From NCBI GenBank assembly GCA_033344915.1, contig JAWPML010000001.1, positions 3,924,263 through 3,988,262 on the forward strand: DNA of 64,000 bases, in the 5' to 3' direction. This DNA is from Acidimicrobiales bacterium. Lineage in GTDB: Bacteria > Actinomycetota > Acidimicrobiia > Acidimicrobiales > Aldehydirespiratoraceae. The position numbers and the translations under genes were made by a program. This document shows, one piece after another, positions 51,478-60,230 of the stretch (the stretch's first letter is position 1; each line of letters begins with the position of its first letter). Under the pieces are notes generated by a model. It was not told the origin of the DNA, did not search any database, and was given only the letters and a program-made list of their open reading frames with translations.

Positions 51478-52119
51478 TCAGCAGTAGGCGACGAAACGGA
51501 ATGAACTGTCCGTCAGCGCCTCGCTGGTGTCGAAGACCCACACGGTGTGGAACTCGTTCTCCCCGCCGACCACGTAGCTGGTTGCGGTGAAACCGAGCGA
51601 CGTGGTTGCCGTGCCCATGCAGTAGATCTCGTTAGCGAAGAGATCGCTTGCCGGGACACCGTCGAATCCGACTCGATAGGTCCCGGTGTCGTCCCGATGT
51701 GCGGTCGCGGGGTGCGAGCTCGTGAGCACGGACCCGTCCGGATCGATCATCGCCCAGTAGTACTCGGTCTCGGCCGCCAGCGATGCGATCGCCTCGCCGT
51801 TGTCGGCGATGTCGTCAGCGTTGTCGCTGATGTCGTCGGCGAGGGCGTCGCGGGCGGGACCGGCGACGTTCTCGTCGTAGCGCTGCTGGAAGGTGACGGC
51901 CTCGTAGCGGGTGACGCCGTCGTCGCCGTTGAAGGTCGTCGGGGTCTTGCCGGTGGTGATGTCGTTGTCGTAGGCCCACTCGACGGCCTCGGAGTACCAC
52001 TTGCCGTCCTCGACGTCGCCGAACGGGTGCCCCGCCAACGCGGTGGCCGTTCCGGCGAGCACGGCCACGGCCACGAGGATCGCGAGCGTCGCCTTCGTGA
52101 TGCGGATGGTGATCGTCAT
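51478..52119 (-). CDS. Secreted SLH-like domain protein (paralog 2)
   Basis: A 213-residue protein: signal peptide (LAILVAVAVLAGTATALA), the same SLH-like module as its neighbour, then a different C-terminal domain of about 100 residues with two cysteines. The ATG at 52119 starts a normal signal peptide; a longer frame upstream is not supported. It is probably attached to the wall through the SLH part. The function of the C-terminal part is unknown. Confidence 0.7.
   Translation of the reverse strand: MTITIRITKATLAILVAVAVLAGTATALAGHPFGDVEDGKWYSEAVEWAYDNDITTGKTPTTFNGDDGVTRYEAVTFQQRYDENVAGPARDALADDISDNADDIADNGEAIASLAAETEYYWAMIDPDGSVLTSSHPATAHRDDTGTYRVGFDGVPASDLFANEIYCMGTATTSLGFTATSYVVGGENEFHTVWVFDTSEALTDSSFRFVAYC
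51818..52029 (-). repeat. Duplicated 212-bp SLH segment, copy 2
   Basis: Partner of the segment at 51085-51296; nearly identical at the DNA level, including third codon positions. Confidence 0.85.
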
Positions 52120-52189
52120 GTGCGTCCCGTCGGCCGCTCCCGCAGAGCCGTGAGCACGGCCACTCGGCGTGGCGATAGCGTCGCCGGCG

Positions 52190-53827
52190 ATGACCACCAT
52201 CCTCACGGCCAAGACCGTCCACCCGCTCGACGAGGCGGTTGCCGGCGATGCCGTCGCGATCGCTGACGGGTGGATCGTCGGCGTGGGTTCGACCGCTGAT
52301 CTCCTCGCCGCCCATCCCGACGCCGAGGTCGACGATCGTCACCGGGAACGGGTGCTGCTGCCGGGGTTCGTGGAGGCGCACTCGCATGCGATGGCCGGCG
52401 GCATGTGGAGCAACCTCTATGTCGGCTACTTCGACAATCGCGATCCGGACGGGAAGCTGTGGGCCGGCTGCACGACGATCGACGCGGTGATCGACCGCCT
52501 CCGTGGCGCCGACGCGGCGATGGACGACCCGGACGCGCCATTGCTCGCGTGGGGGCTCGACCCGATCTACTTCCCCGGCGAGCGCCTGGTGGCCGAGCAT
52601 CTCGACCGGGTCTCGACGACCCGGCCGATCTTCGTGTTCCACGCCTCGCTGCACCTCGCCACGGTCAACACCGCCCTGATGGAGAAGGAGGGCATCACCG
52701 CCGACACGCTGGCCGAGGGGGTACCGAAGGACGGTGCCGGACATCCCATCGGCGAGCTCCAGGAGCCGGCCGCGATGCGACTGGCCGGGGACAGCTTCAT
52801 GTCGATGGTCATGCCGCTCATGTCGCCCGAAGGGATCGGCGCGTTCGGTCGGCTCGCTCGCAACGCGGGGATCACGACGGCGGTGGACCTCGGCAGCGGT
52901 TCGCTCGCCGGCGACGGCATGGCGGCGATGTGGCGGCAGGTGGTCGACGACCCGGCGTTTCCCGCCCGCGTGTCCGTGTTCCACAATCCGGGTCACGGCG
53001 GTCCGTCCGACCTCGACGACGTCGCGGCGCTGATCGAGCGCCGCCGGGGAGAGTCGTCCGAGAAGCTGCGCTTCGGCGGCGTGAAGTTCGTGCTCGACGG
53101 AAGCATCCAGGGCTTCACGGCCCGGGTCACCGAGCCCTACGTGAACGGCAAGGACAACGGCCTGTGGCTGGTACCGCCCGCCCAGCTCGCCGACTGGTTG
53201 CGGCCGGTGCTCGACGCCGGGCTCCTACTCCATGTCCACTGCAACGGCGACCAGGCGGTGGACGTGTTGCTCGACGCGTTCACCGAGGTGACCGGCGGCG
53301 CGCCGTACGACGATCACCGCACGACGATCCAGCATTGCCAACTGACCCGCGACGACCAGTACCGGCGGATGGCGGAGCTCGGCATGTGCGCCAATCTCTT
53401 CTCCAACCACTTCTGGTACTGGGGCGACCAGCACCACGACCTGACCGTCGGCCCCGACCGGGCGTCGAGGATGAACGCGGCGGCCACGGTGCTGGCCCAC
53501 GACATCCCGCTCTCGATCCACAGTGACGCGTCGGTGACGCCGCTCGGCCCGCTCCATGTCGCGTGGTGTGCCGCCAACCGGCAGACCGCATCGGGCCGGG
53601 TTCTCGGACCGGACGAGCGGCTCACCGTGGACCAGGCGCTGCACGCGGTGACGCTCGGTGCCGCCTTCCAGCTGCGCATGGACGACGAGATCGGCTCGAT
53701 CAGTGTGGGCAAGCGTGCGGACCTCGTCGCCCTCGACGCCGATCCGTACGAGGTCGGCGCGGGCGGACTGCGTGACATCGGTGTCGTCGGCACGGTCCTC
53801 GGCGGCGACCACCACCCGGTCGGGTGA
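52190..53827 (+). CDS. Amidohydrolase family protein (YtcJ-like)
   Basis: A 545-residue metal-dependent hydrolase of the amidohydrolase-3 (YtcJ) branch. PGFVEAHSHA gives the first metal histidines, LHVHCNGDQAVD the middle histidine region, and SIHSDASVTP the catalytic aspartate. VGKRADLVALDADP near the end is typical. It cleaves an amide or ester of unknown type in the cytoplasm. Its stop overlaps the GTG of the G3E GTPase gene, suggesting that the GTPase may serve it as a metal chaperone; this is inference. Confidence 0.8.
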   Translation: MTTILTAKTVHPLDEAVAGDAVAIADGWIVGVGSTADLLAAHPDAEVDDRHRERVLLPGFVEAHSHAMAGGMWSNLYVGYFDNRDPDGKLWAGCTTIDAVIDRLRGADAAMDDPDAPLLAWGLDPIYFPGERLVAEHLDRVSTTRPIFVFHASLHLATVNTALMEKEGITADTLAEGVPKDGAGHPIGELQEPAAMRLAGDSFMSMVMPLMSPEGIGAFGRLARNAGITTAVDLGSGSLAGDGMAAMWRQVVDDPAFPARVSVFHNPGHGGPSDLDDVAALIERRRGESSEKLRFGGVKFVLDGSIQGFTARVTEPYVNGKDNGLWLVPPAQLADWLRPVLDAGLLLHVHCNGDQAVDVLLDAFTEVTGGAPYDDHRTTIQHCQLTRDDQYRRMAELGMCANLFSNHFWYWGDQHHDLTVGPDRASRMNAAATVLAHDIPLSIHSDASVTPLGPLHVAWCAANRQTASGRVLGPDERLTVDQALHAVTLGAAFQLRMDDEIGSISVGKRADLVALDADPYEVGAGGLRDIGVVGTVLGGDHHPVG

Positions 53828-54714
53828 CGGCGACGAGGATCCCGCTGACGGTGGTCGGCGGGTATCTCGGTGCCGGTAAGACGACATTGCTCAACCGGCT
53901 GTTGACCGGCGACCACGGTCGACGGATCGCGGTGGTCGTCAACGACTTCGGCGACGTCGCCATCGACGAGGCCCTCATCGAATCGGACGATGGCACGATG
54001 CGGGCGCTCGCCAACGGGTGCGTCTGCTGTTCCGCCGTCGACGGGCTCGCCGTCGCCCTCGACGAACTGGCGAACCTCGAGCCCCGCCCCGAGCATCTCG
54101 TCATCGAGGTGAGCGGCGTCGGCGATCCGTGGGCGGTGGCCCAGTGGGGTCGCACGCCGGGCTACGAGTTGGAGGGCGTCGTTGTCGTGGTCGATCCCGA
54201 GTCGGTAGACGGGTGGCTCGACGATCCGCTCGTCGGCGACACCGTGGCGACCCAGATCACCGGGGCCGACATCGTGCTCGTCAGTCGCACCGACGTCACG
54301 GATCCCGCCACCGTCACGCGGGCGCGCGACCGGATCGGGATCATCACCGATGCTCCCGTGTTCGACGCCGCGGCCGTGGGGGTCGAGATACTGCTCCCCC
54401 TCGACCGGGTCGGGCGTGGCGGGGCGGATTCGCACGCGTTGCACGTCGCTCGATCGTTCGTGCCCCAGCCCACCGATCGGGCCGGCCTCGATGCGTGGCT
54501 GGCGGCGGCGCCGGACGGGATCGTCCGGCTCAAGGGCTTCGTCGACGTCGACGGTGAGCGCCATGTCGTGCAGCGCAGCGGGCGCCGAACCGAGGTGACG
54601 CGGCAACGGCCGCCATCGACGGGCGAACCCGCGATGACCGCCGTTGCCGTGCCGGGTACGGACCCGGAAGTGCTCGCGTCGTGGACCGAGCGGATCAGCC
54701 GCCGAGCTCGATGA
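53824..54714 (+). CDS. G3E-family (CobW/COG0523) GTPase, putative metal chaperone
   Basis: A 296-residue GTPase with P-loop GGYLGAGKT (12-20), VVNDFGD switch region, and the metal-binding CxCC motif NGCVCCS (C66, C68, C69). A CobW C-terminal domain follows. COG0523 proteins deliver zinc or cobalt to target enzymes. The GTG start overlaps the amidohydrolase stop, so the two are co-translated. Its 3' end overlaps the convergent SLH-like gene by 20 bp. Confidence 0.85.
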   Translation: MTATRIPLTVVGGYLGAGKTTLLNRLLTGDHGRRIAVVVNDFGDVAIDEALIESDDGTMRALANGCVCCSAVDGLAVALDELANLEPRPEHLVIEVSGVGDPWAVAQWGRTPGYELEGVVVVVDPESVDGWLDDPLVGDTVATQITGADIVLVSRTDVTDPATVTRARDRIGIITDAPVFDAAAVGVEILLPLDRVGRGGADSHALHVARSFVPQPTDRAGLDAWLAAAPDGIVRLKGFVDVDGERHVVQRSGRRTEVTRQRPPSTGEPAMTAVAVPGTDPEVLASWTERISRRAR

Positions 54715-55399
54715 ACGGCGGCGTGAACGGCGCCGGCGACGTGCAGATCACCTGGAGCTGGAAGCTCGTGTTCTTCGACGTGCCGGTGTCGTCCGACACC
54801 CGTACCCGGATCTCGTCCTCGTCGCGGTCCCAGCCGTCGATCGTGATCGCCGTCGGCGTCGAGAGGTCGAAGTGGGGCTGGTCCTCGAAGTCGGGATCCG
54901 GCAACAGCAACAGGCCGTCGGTGGAACGATGGGTCACCGTCCAACTGCAGTCCGTCACGTCGCGGGGGAAGTCGACCACGTACTCGCCAGTGCTCTCGCG
55001 TTCGGCGGTGACGCCGTCCGTGGTGCCCGCGTCCATCGCCGTTCCGGCCGAGGACACGTTCGCCGCGTAGATCGTCGGGATGTCGATGTCGTCGATCTCG
55101 TCCTCGAGATCGGCGAGCGCGGGTTCGACCAGCTCGGTGTGGAACCGGTGCTGCACCGTGTACAGCTGATACCGATCGACGCCGGCGTCACCGCTGAAGG
55201 TCGTGGGGCTGGTCCCCGTGGTGAGGCCGTTGGCGTAGGCCCACTCGACGGCTTCGCTGTACCACTGGCCCTCGTCGACATCGACGAACGGGTGCGCCTG
55301 GGCGACCGCCGGGATGCCGATCGCGAGGGCGAGACCGACGGCGACGGCCTTGCGACCGAGCCGGCGCGTGGGCTTCTTCGGGGTGTCGTGGGTGTGCAT
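54695..55399 (-). CDS. Secreted SLH-like domain protein (paralog 3, diverged)
   Basis: A 234-residue protein with signal peptide (basic KKPTRRLGRK, hydrophobic core, AQA cleavage), an SLH-like module HPFVDVDEGQWYSEAVEWAY, and a C-terminal beta-rich domain with two cysteines. AGGAGGAG precedes the ATG. It is divergent from the sigma fusion gene, with nested inverted repeats in the shared 177-bp region, so the two may be co-regulated. Confidence 0.7.
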   Translation of the reverse strand: MHTHDTPKKPTRRLGRKAVAVGLALAIGIPAVAQAHPFVDVDEGQWYSEAVEWAYANGLTTGTSPTTFSGDAGVDRYQLYTVQHRFHTELVEPALADLEDEIDDIDIPTIYAANVSSAGTAMDAGTTDGVTAERESTGEYVVDFPRDVTDCSWTVTHRSTDGLLLLPDPDFEDQPHFDLSTPTAITIDGWDRDEDEIRVRVSDDTGTSKNTSFQLQVICTSPAPFTPPFIELGG

Positions 55400-55444
55400 G
55401 GGAGAACTCCTCCTGGTTCGCCGCGGCCGGGTGCCGCAGTCGTG

Positions 55445-55534
55445 GTCCAGAGCGCGGGCGGGGTGGTCGCTGGACACTTTTCGGCGAAAGAAGTTCGCGA
55501 AGTGTCCAGAATCGGGGTGCGGCGCGCTCTGGAC
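55445..55534. promoter_or_regulatory. Nested inverted repeats in the divergent SLH/sigma-fusion promoter region
   Basis: Outer arms GTCCAGAGCGCG (55445-55456) and CGCGCTCTGGAC (55523-55534) enclose inner arms CTGGACACTT (55470-55479) and AAGTGTCCAG (55500-55509). The hexamer GTCCAG occurs four times in alternating orientation. The arrangement suggests paired operators for a dimeric regulator or a large cruciform. Confidence 0.65.
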
Positions 55535-55576
55535 GGCCATGAAGCGCGCCCCCACCTCTCGCTACGCTGCGGCCCC

Positions 55577-57115
55577 ATGGCAGCGACGAACGGCGGTGAC
55601 GGAGACGCGTCGCTGGTCGCGCGCCACCTCGCCGGCGACCCCGCTGCGCTCGGCGCGATCTACGAGCGCTACGCCGACCGCGTCTACGACCTCTGCCTCG
55701 CCATGCTCCATTCGCCCGACGACGCGGCGGACGCCTTCCAGGACACCTTCCTCACCGCGAGTCAGAAGCTGGGCCAGCTGCGGGACCCCGAGCGACTGCG
55801 ACCGTGGCTCTACAGCATCGCGAGGAACCAGAGCCGCGCCCGGCTGCGCGGCCGGAAGCGCACGGTGGCGGAACCCGATGCGGGCGCGGACGTCGGGGTC
55901 GAGGTCGAGATGACCCGGTCCGTGGAGCGCGCCGAGCTGCGCCAGCTCATGGTCGATGCCCGCGCCGGGCTGAACGAGCGCGATCAGGAGGTGCTCGATC
56001 TCCACATGCGCCACGGCCTCGACGGTGAGGATCTGGCGGCCGTCCTCGGCGTGTCGACCGAGAACGCCTACAAGCTCGTGCAGCGGGTGCGGGCCCGCGT
56101 CGAACGGTCGCTCGGCGCCCTGCTCGTCGCCCGCCACGCCCGCTCCGACTGTGGCGAACTGCAGGCGGTGCTGGGCGAGTGGGACGGGTCGTTCTCGCCG
56201 GTCGTGCGCAAGCGGGTCGGTCGCCACGTCGACGGCTGTGAGACGTGCAGTCGTCGACGCAAGGCCCTCCTGGATCCGAGCGGGATGGCCTCCGCCATGC
56301 CACTGACCCCGGTGCCCGAGGGTCTGCGGGGCGATGTCGGTGCCCTGCTCGCCGCCGGCCATCCGCCGACGGTCACCATCGAGCAATGGCGCCCGGACGG
56401 GTTTCCGGGTGCGGCGGCCTCCGGTCGTCTGGGCGCGTTCCTGACGGTCGTGGCGCTGTCGGTGCTCATCGTGCTCGTCACCGCCGGCGTCGTCGCGGTG
56501 GACGTGCTGGGCGATCGGGCCGCGGTCGACGAAGGGTCCGTGGGGGCGCCGACCACGACCGCGGTTCCCGCGACGACGGCACCGTCGACCACGGTCGCGC
56601 CGCCGAGCTCGACCACGACCACCAGCACAACGACCACGACAGAGCCGCCGCCGACCTCGTCGTCCACGACCACCACGTCGACCACGTCGACCACGACGAC
56701 CACGTCGACCACCACGTCCACGACCACGACGACGACGACGACCGTCGCACCGGACCCGAACCCGCCCGACGTGGCGCGCTTCACCAACTCGGACTCGCCG
56801 ATCGTCGAACGCAACACGGCGAACTCGTGCGCGACGGCGCAGCTGGAGGAGCAGACCACGGTGACCGTGCTCGCCACCGATGACGTGGCCGTCACCGCCG
56901 TCACGGTCGACTGGGTCAACCCGGCCGGCTCCGAGTCCGGCTCGGTCGGATTGTCGCCGACCGGCCAGCCGGACACCTGGTCCGCGACGCTCGCGATCCC
57001 GGCCGGAACGTTCGCCACGACGACGCGCATGGAGATCCGGGCCACGGCCTTCGACGCCGCCGGGAACACGGACACGTCCGATCCCATCTCCGTCACCGTG
57101 ATTCCCTGCCCCTGA
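55577..57115 (+). CDS. ECF-type sigma factor fused to zinc finger, membrane helix and extracellular domain
   Basis: A 512-residue multi-domain protein. Sigma region 2 is about 15-90 (DAADAFQDTFLTASQKL) and region 4 about 130-180 (DGEDLAAVLGVSTENAYKLV). A ZAS-like zinc motif H217-x3-C221-x2-C224 (HVDGCETC) follows, then one membrane helix (286-309), a Thr-rich linker (326-400) and an outside beta-sandwich-like domain of about 110 residues ending in a cysteine pair. It appears to join a sigma factor, its anti-sigma switch and a surface sensor in one chain. Similar membrane-linked ECF groups exist in actinobacteria. How the sigma part would be released is unknown. Confidence 0.8.
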   Translation: MAATNGGDGDASLVARHLAGDPAALGAIYERYADRVYDLCLAMLHSPDDAADAFQDTFLTASQKLGQLRDPERLRPWLYSIARNQSRARLRGRKRTVAEPDAGADVGVEVEMTRSVERAELRQLMVDARAGLNERDQEVLDLHMRHGLDGEDLAAVLGVSTENAYKLVQRVRARVERSLGALLVARHARSDCGELQAVLGEWDGSFSPVVRKRVGRHVDGCETCSRRRKALLDPSGMASAMPLTPVPEGLRGDVGALLAAGHPPTVTIEQWRPDGFPGAAASGRLGAFLTVVALSVLIVLVTAGVVAVDVLGDRAAVDEGSVGAPTTTAVPATTAPSTTVAPPSSTTTTSTTTTTEPPPTSSSTTTTSTTSTTTTTSTTTSTTTTTTTTVAPDPNPPDVARFTNSDSPIVERNTANSCATAQLEEQTTVTVLATDDVAVTAVTVDWVNPAGSESGSVGLSPTGQPDTWSATLAIPAGTFATTTRMEIRATAFDAAGNTDTSDPISVTVIPCP

Positions 57116-57252
57116 GCGGCGAGTCGCTCGACGCCCCAGGCGGCGCGGGAGAGGGGCCGTTCGGCCCAGTCGACGCCGGGACGGCGGTCATCGTCCCCGA
57201 TGGGCCGAGGAGCGCTTCCGTGGTGACGAGCGGCCGGTCCTCGTCAAGTACA

Positions 57253-57266
57253 GGGCCAAGAGTCCC
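57253..57266 (+). promoter_or_regulatory. Candidate DosR box upstream of the DosR-like regulator gene
   Basis: GGGCCAAGAGTCCC matches the mycobacterial DosR palindrome GGGACTWWAGTCCC at 11 or 12 of 14 positions, depending on how the W positions are scored. It lies 76 bp before the ATG; a further GGGAC half-site occurs at 57325. This would fit autoregulation. Confidence 0.5.
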
Positions 57267-57341
57267 CGACGATCAGGACAGGTGACCGCACGGCATCCGC
57301 CGGGACCGGAACTCCGACCGAATAGGGACAAGGGACCTGCA

Positions 57342-58031
57342 ATGACGATTCGAGTGTTTCTCCTAGATGACCACGAACTCGTTCGAGAAGGCCTTCGTGC
57401 CGTGCTCGAGCGGGAGACCGACATGGAGGTCGTCGGCGAGGCCGGCACGGCCGCCGACGGTCTGCGGCTGATCGAGTCGACCCGGCCCGATGTGGCGCTG
57501 ATCGACCTGATGCTCCCCGACGGCGACGGTCTCGACGTCTGTCGGGGGATCAAGGAACGTCTGCCGAAGGTGGCGAGCGTCATTCTCACCTCCTACTCCA
57601 ACGACGACGTGCTGCTGTCGGCCATCCGCGCCGATGCCGCCGGCTTCCTCCTGAAGCGGACCGCCGGCACCGAACTCGTCCGATCGATCCGTGTCGTCCA
57701 CGGCGGCGGCTCGCTCATCGACCCGACGTTGACGGGCCGGTTGCTGGAGCGGCTGCGGACCGGTCGTATCGACGACGGCGATGCTTCCGTGCTGAACGAC
57801 CTCAGCCCCCAGGAGCGGCGCCTCCTCGACCATCTCGCCGAGGGCCTCACGAACCGCCAGATCGCGGAGCGCATGAGCCTCGCCGAGAAGACGGTCAAGA
57901 ACTATGTGTCCAACCTGCTGCGCAAGCTGAACATGAGCAGCCGCACCGAGGCCGCGGTCTTCGTCACGAACCTGCGGGCCGAGCGGGAGCGGCGGACGCG
58001 TCTCGTGGACGACGCCACCACGCCGGTCTGA
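57342..58031 (+). CDS. DevR/DosR-like NarL-family response regulator
   Basis: A 229-residue response regulator. The receiver domain has D9/D10, phospho-acceptor D55, T83 and K105. The LuxR-type DNA-binding domain LTNRQIAERMSLAEKTVKNY is almost the same as that of mycobacterial DosR, the hypoxia and nitric-oxide response regulator. No histidine kinase gene is seen nearby, so its sensor must lie elsewhere. A DosR-box-like palindrome lies upstream. Confidence 0.85.
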   Translation: MTIRVFLLDDHELVREGLRAVLERETDMEVVGEAGTAADGLRLIESTRPDVALIDLMLPDGDGLDVCRGIKERLPKVASVILTSYSNDDVLLSAIRADAAGFLLKRTAGTELVRSIRVVHGGGSLIDPTLTGRLLERLRTGRIDDGDASVLNDLSPQERRLLDHLAEGLTNRQIAERMSLAEKTVKNYVSNLLRKLNMSSRTEAAVFVTNLRAERERRTRLVDDATTPV

Positions 58032-58050
58032 CCGTCTGCGAGCGGCCGGC

Positions 58051-58827
58051 TCAGCCGGCGGCGTCCGACGCCTGAGCGTGTTCGTAGAGCTGCTGGTCGA
58101 AAACGACCGCAGCCCGGATCTCGTCGACGAGGTCGTCGTCGACCGCCACCGGCTCGCTGGTGCGGTTGAGGTGTTCGGGCGGCGACAACGGAAGTTCTGC
58201 GGCGGTGGCGAGACGGGAGACGAAGCCGGCGAGGTTCGCCGTGGTCCCCACGACGTCGAAGCGGGACAATGTCGCGATCGCCTGTGCCAACGCTGCGTCG
58301 TCGATCGCCATCGGGTTCCAGATCGCGGTCGACCACCCGTCGCTGAGCGACGCCAGGACGCGGCGCTTCATGGCGTCGTCCATCTCGTCGGGCAGGGGCT
58401 CGTTCGGGACGGGGCGGTCCTCGCGGTCCGCGAAGAGCTGGCACATGTAGTTCGACAGGCGCGCCCGGATCTCGGGGTCGTCCCAGGCCTCGCGGGGCGA
58501 GTCGGCGCGATGGTTGCCCCCGGCGATCTGGCGAAGATGGGACAGCGTTCGCGCCACCGGTTCGCGCAGCACCGTCGCGCGGATCGTGTCGGGTGGCGCG
58601 GTGAACGCGACCCACGCCGGCTGGTGCACCGTCGTGAACCGCAGGGCCCGGCGATCCTCGTCGTCGAGAGCCAGCAGATAGTCGGGTATGGACTTGGCGG
58701 CCACGACGGCCACATCGCCGGCCGAGTCCGGGAAAGTCCGGTCGGCGCCGACTGCATCCCGGATGGACGTCGTGATCGAGATCCCGCCCGTCTTCATGAT
58801 GTGCGTGTAGAAGATCGGTCGACTCAT
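58051..58827 (-). CDS. Sulfotransferase-like protein
   Basis: A 258-residue protein beginning MSRPIFYTHIMKTGGIS, where HIMKTGG (K12, T13, G14) resembles the 5'-phosphosulfate-binding loop of the sulfotransferase-2 family. A middle LREPVARTLSHLRQ matches the 3'-phosphate-binding region. It may sulfate a glycan or lipid using PAPS. Its ATG overlaps the stop of the AI-2E family gene (ATGA). The acceptor is unknown. Confidence 0.7.
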   Translation of the reverse strand: MSRPIFYTHIMKTGGISITTSIRDAVGADRTFPDSAGDVAVVAAKSIPDYLLALDDEDRRALRFTTVHQPAWVAFTAPPDTIRATVLREPVARTLSHLRQIAGGNHRADSPREAWDDPEIRARLSNYMCQLFADREDRPVPNEPLPDEMDDAMKRRVLASLSDGWSTAIWNPMAIDDAALAQAIATLSRFDVVGTTANLAGFVSRLATAAELPLSPPEHLNRTSEPVAVDDDLVDEIRAAVVFDQQLYEHAQASDAAG

Positions 58828-59969
58828 CGGGTCACTCCACGGCCGCGTCGTTGTGCGCTGCGTTCGAGGACATCCTCCTCGATCTCGTGGTGCTGTCGGT
58901 AGCCCGAGATGAACGCCTGCGCGGTGGCCGCGAAGGGGAGCGCGAGCAGGGCACCGACGACGCCGAGCAGGGCGGCGCCGGCGAGCACGGCGCCGAACGC
59001 CACCGCGACGTGGATCTCCATGGTCTGGGCCGTCACCCGGGGGGCAAAGAGATAGTTCTCCACCTGCTGGTAGACGACGATCACGATGAGCAGGACGAGC
59101 CCCTTCTTCGGGTCGTCGAGCAGCCCGATCACGACCGGGAGCGCGCCGGCGAAATAGGTGCCGATGACGGGGATGAACTGGGAGATGACGCCGACCCACA
59201 GGGCGAGCGGGAGCGGGAACGGGAGATCGACGATCTCGAAGGCGACCCAGTGGGCGGCGAACGAGAAGAACGCAAGGATGCCGCGGGAGTAGATGTAGCC
59301 GCCGGTCTTCTGGATCGCGAGGTCCCAGACCTCGAGCACCATGGCCTGGCGCTCGGGTTCGAGGAACGAGCAGATCGTGCGGCGCAGCTTCGGTCCCTCG
59401 GCCACCAGGTAGAAGGTGAACAGCGCGATCGTGAACGCCTGGAAGATGATGTTGAGGAGCGCCGCGCCGAGATTGACGATGTCGTCGGCGAACTGACCGG
59501 CGAGATCCGCCGCCCGCCCGTCGGCCACGAACTCGTCGCGGAACTCGGTGAGGTCGATGTCCTCGTCCACGTTCTCCTGGAGCCATGCCTCGGCGTCCTC
59601 GATGAGGCGCGGCGCGTCCTGGATCAGCTCGTCGATCTGGGTGGCGAGGGCGGTGCCGATGGCGGCCGAGAATCCGGCGATGCCGATCAGCATGAGCACA
59701 TAGACGATCCAGACGCCGCCGCCCCGACGGATTCCCCGCCGTTCGAGCCGGTTGACGGCCGGCTCGATCGCGAAGCTGAGGAACAGCGAGATCAGGATGA
59801 CGATCAGCAGTGATCGCAGCGATCGGACCATGCCGGTGCCGACATAGACCGCGAGCCACCCGAGCCAGAAGAGGCCGATCGCCTTGACGATCCACGTCGG
59901 GACCGTGGAGGCGCTCAACCAGGTGTCGGGCGCACTGGTTCCAGTATCTTCGTCACCCTCGGTCGCCAT
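58824..59969 (-). CDS. AI-2E/PerM family membrane protein
   Basis: A 381-residue protein of the AI-2E family transporter type, with about eight membrane helices. Two N-terminal helix pairs are followed by an amphipathic region of about 80 residues (IDELIQDAPRLIEDAEAWLQ and on). The conserved C-terminal core includes SQFIPVIGTYFAGALPVVIG and VVYQQVENYLFAPRV. Members export small molecules or ions; the substrate here is unknown. The ATG at 59969 fits the family N-terminus. Confidence 0.85.
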   Translation of the reverse strand: MATEGDEDTGTSAPDTWLSASTVPTWIVKAIGLFWLGWLAVYVGTGMVRSLRSLLIVILISLFLSFAIEPAVNRLERRGIRRGGGVWIVYVLMLIGIAGFSAAIGTALATQIDELIQDAPRLIEDAEAWLQENVDEDIDLTEFRDEFVADGRAADLAGQFADDIVNLGAALLNIIFQAFTIALFTFYLVAEGPKLRRTICSFLEPERQAMVLEVWDLAIQKTGGYIYSRGILAFFSFAAHWVAFEIVDLPFPLPLALWVGVISQFIPVIGTYFAGALPVVIGLLDDPKKGLVLLIVIVVYQQVENYLFAPRVTAQTMEIHVAVAFGAVLAGAALLGVVGALLALPFAATAQAFISGYRQHHEIEEDVLERSAQRRGRGVTR

Positions 59970-60136
59970 CCAATCGGACGCTACTTCCGGCCGCGGAAAG
60001 ACCCGGGGATGCCGGTTGGTACGCGGCAGTCCGGGCGCTAGCCTCGTCACCTTGTGCGGTTCCGATTCTCGGATCGGGCCATCAGCACGGAATCGACGTC
60101 GATGCAGGCCCCCGGGAACCACATCGCAAAACCGAA

Positions 60137-60230
60137 CGAACGCTCCGCCGGGTCCGCCCGAGCGGAGCGTTCGCGTGAAACCCCGCACCGGCTCGCCGGC
60201 GCGAACGAGCGCACCGATCCCGGTCGGTGC
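60137..60230 (+). promoter_or_regulatory. Structured leader of the rplC operon
   Basis: A 12-bp stem CGAACGCTCCGC/GCGGAGCGTTCG (60137-60173) with an inner CGGG/CCCG, then GCACCGA/TCGGTGC (60211-60230), just before the ribosome binding site of rplC. In the absence of rpsJ at the operon head, this leader probably carries the promoter output and possible ribosomal-protein feedback control. Confidence 0.55.
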
